Assembly (NCBI GenBank): GCA_964528035.1
Contig: CAZGQY010000041.1
Coordinates: 1-24,950, forward strand
DNA length: 24,950 bases
Reading direction: 5' to 3'
DNA from: CAZGQY01 sp964528035
Lineage (GTDB): Bacteria > Pseudomonadota > Gammaproteobacteria > Methylococcales > UBA1147
In this document: piece after piece, positions 23,635-24,950 of the stretch
Layout: every line of letters starts with the position of its first letter
Numbering within the stretch: position 1 is the first letter of the stretch
Position numbers and translations under genes: made by a program
Notes under the pieces: model-generated
The model's input: only the letters and a program-made list of their open reading frames with translations
What the model was told of the DNA's origin: nothing
Database searches by the model: none

Positions 23635-24069
23635 TCACTTCTTTGACTTAAACCCTTCTATAAATTCAACTTCTAAACCAGAATTAATTGCAGCCGTTAC
23701 TTGTCTTTCATCCGATGATACAAATAGCTCTGCTTGCCATTCTATGGCACAAGCAATATGAATAGCATCTAACGACCGTAAAACGCTTTCCTCAAGTAGT
23801 TCAATTGTTTTTTTCAATACACTTGGGGTTAAGTTAATTAATTCAACATCCTCTATATCTTTTAATATATCGTTTTTAAGTTCTGAGTATGTTTTTTCAG
23901 TGATGAATTTTGACCTAAGTTTCCTATTTAGTGCTGATATAATTTCAGGAAAGCAAATAATACTTAAACCTATTTCTGATGCTGCTTGTGTAATATCATC
24001 GACTTGCTTACTGCCAACTTCGTCTACAAATCTTTTAACAAATGAAGATGTATCAAAAAACACCTTCAT
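23635..24069 (-). CDS. PIN-domain toxin, VapC type
   Basis: A 144-residue PIN ribonuclease toxin with Asp6 (FFDTSSFVK), Glu42 (FPEIISAL), Asp101 (RSLDAIHIACAI) and Asp120 (VSSDERQ) in the expected order, so the catalytic set is intact. Its start codon overlaps the antitoxin stop as TAATG. The gene is AT-rich compared with the core genes of the window, which fits horizontal acquisition. Confidence 0.9.
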   Translation of the reverse strand: MKVFFDTSSFVKRFVDEVGSKQVDDITQAASEIGLSIICFPEIISALNRKLRSKFITEKTYSELKNDILKDIEDVELINLTPSVLKKTIELLEESVLRSLDAIHIACAIEWQAELFVSSDERQVTAAINSGLEVEFIEGFKSKK

Positions 24070-24299
24070 TATGCACTTTCTCTTTCGCTTAGTATAATTG
24101 AAGACAACACATCTCCTTTAATGGTTTTTTTTATTCTTTTTTTCTTCCAAGAGGGACACTTATTTGCAGTGTCTTTAAAAGGCGATATTTCTGCTATTGG
24201 TTTGCCATGCCTGACAACTTGAATTATTTCCCCTTCTTCTACAGCAGAAAATATTGCTGATGCATCTTTTCTGAATTCTGTAAACGGCACACTTCTCAT
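24069..24299 (-). CDS. Phd/YefM-family antitoxin
   Basis: A 76-residue antitoxin starting MRSVPFTEFRKDASAIFSAV, with the core IIQVVRHGKPIAEISPF typical of Phd/YefM. The basic stretch KCPSWKKKRIKK follows, and a short tail would cap the toxin. I prefer the ATG at 24299, because GGTGA lies at the right distance before it; the in-frame ATG at 24311 lacks a ribosome site and sits almost on the operator. The stop overlaps the toxin start. Confidence 0.88.
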   Translation of the reverse strand: MRSVPFTEFRKDASAIFSAVEEGEIIQVVRHGKPIAEISPFKDTANKCPSWKKKRIKKTIKGDVLSSIILSERESA

Positions 24300-24314
24300 A
24301 ATTTTCACCATTAC

Positions 24315-24339
24315 TGTACATAATGTACATTATTGTACA
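24315..24339. promoter_or_regulatory. triple TGTACA operator of the toxin-antitoxin operon
   Basis: TGTACA occurs at 24315, 24324 and 24334, spaced 9 and 10 bases apart, so all three face nearly the same side of the helix. ATAATGTACATTAT (24320-24333) is a perfect palindrome. It lies immediately upstream of the antitoxin, where Phd-type proteins bind cooperatively for autoregulation. Confidence 0.65.
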
Positions 24340-24493
24340 TAAACAGTAGTAAGCATGCTGGTTTTTTTCAAGCGTCACGGTAAGAACACCGGTTACCCGG
24401 CATCCCCCGCACCGAGGTAAGCTCATGTTGTTCCCAATCTGCTGTATCAGGCATGAGCTTCCTTTGCGGGCTTCGTACTTCCGTCAAGTCCTT
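24340..24493. other. spacer with inverted repeat next to transposase remnant
   Basis: AAGCTCATG (24419-24427) pairs exactly with CATGAGCTT (24452-24460) around 24 bases. No gene is recognised. The stretch may belong to the disrupted N-terminal part of the following transposase or to another element. Confidence 0.35.
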
Positions 24494-24781
24494 CCACATG
24501 TTCATGTCGTCATACCTGCCGCAGCGCTCGATGCAGTAAAAAACTCTGGCGAACCAAAAAAAGCCCAAGCAAAGACAACAACGCTTATCTTTTTAACCAT
24601 AAGGCGCTGGCCAGAGTTTTTCGTGTGAAGATACTTGAAGCGATGACTCAGGCGGGATTTACACGACCCGAAAAACATCCTGCAGAGTGGAACGTGTCGG
24701 AAGTGCGGGGCTCAGATGAAGATTCTCAAAACACAAATTCCTCCACTTTTCCCTTGGACACTTGAGAAGCCCACAGGATGA
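24494..24781 (+). pseudogene. IS91-family transposase remnant, frameshifted and internally deleted
   Basis: Three pieces read in different frames. PHVHVVIPAAALDAV (from 24494) matches the HPH-type block of IS91 transposases. After a shift near 24540, KLWRTKK and NNAYLFNHKALARVFRVK followed by KHPAEWNV match the next conserved region. After a second shift, 24695-24781 read CRKCGAQMKILKTQIPP, the zinc-ribbon end. The segment normally between PEEW and the cysteine ribbon, including the catalytic tyrosine region, is missing. The element is therefore inactive. A similar C-terminal scrap lies at 10964-11062 on the opposite strand. Confidence 0.65.
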
Positions 24782-24950
24782 TGGACGGGAGATTCTTGAT
24801 GTTCTAAACGAAATCTCAGTGCGGATGAACAAAATTTCAGTGTACAGCACTGACGCATCTGCTTGTCTCCAATATCGGCAAATTGGGTGCAAAAGTAACA
24901 AATCTTAATACGCGTTGCTGCAATGGCAACTGTACTCGCTGGTTCTTAAG
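24782..24950. other. right edge, nothing recognised
   Basis: No coding frame of protein-like composition, RNA gene or clear repeat. It may include the terminal sequence of the IS91 remnant, but I cannot identify an end. Confidence 0.35.

Noticed and set aside
24315..24339. Short repeats as a CRISPR remnant
   Set aside because: The units are 6 bases with 3-4 base gaps, which fits an operator and not CRISPR repeats and spacers.

Overview
The window looks like a gammaproteobacterial chromosome of moderate to low GC. The evidence is the conserved minus-strand order nrdR, ribD, ribE, ribBA, ribH, nusB, thiL, pgpA (5'->3' on that strand), an EttA-type ABC-F protein, a queA gene divergent from a tRNA-Leu, and an initiator tRNA cut by the left edge. 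I cannot place the genus from sequence alone.

Layout. 1-10635 is core genome. It holds a partial tRNA-fMet; a tight riboflavin/thiamine/phospholipid operon on the minus strand (275-6298); a divergent ettA-DUF815 pair (6477-9016); ykgJ-queA on the minus strand (9066-10350); and tRNA-Leu(CAA) (10549-10635). From the tRNA to about 18.5 kb the sequence is accessory and partly decayed. It contains an excisionase-like HTH gene, scraps of an IS91-type transposase and a tyrosine recombinase, REP-like palindromes, a Phd/YefM-VapC module, a broken REP-associated transposase (RAYT), a ribbon-helix-helix/PIN module, two gene remnants, a 136-bp element with perfect inverted ends, then an intact two-gene operon of P-loop (STAND-like) ATPases (15039-18207) and a frameshifted orphan Phd antitoxin. 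From 18.67 to 23.2 kb are a c-di-GMP enzyme with an ethylene-receptor-like membrane sensor, an SDR dehydrogenase, a 160-bp near-palindromic repeat and a secreted DUF1223 protein. The right end (23.6-24.95 kb) is accessory again: a Phd-PIN toxin-antitoxin pair with a three-fold TGTACA operator, and an IS91-type transposase remnant.

How the genes fit together. The minus-strand operon supplies flavin (ribD, ribE, ribBA, ribH), thiamine diphosphate (thiL) and phosphatidylglycerol (pgpA), with nusB and the repressor nrdR alongside. The RibA half of RibBA has lost the zinc-site residues, so GTP cyclohydrolase II is probably encoded elsewhere. The accessory stretch reads as an old tRNA-Leu-associated island: three complete PIN toxin-antitoxin modules and one broken antitoxin surround the ATPase pair.

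The best candidate for something new is that ATPase pair. Its two genes overlap, and three palindromes are stacked over a good promoter just upstream. One protein is ATPase plus winged helix; the other is ATPase plus winged helix plus a TPR-like tail; neither has a recognisable nuclease or other effector. A defence or regulatory role is inference from domain layout and neighbourhood. The second most interesting protein is the putative copper/ethylene-binding GGDEF-EAL receptor.
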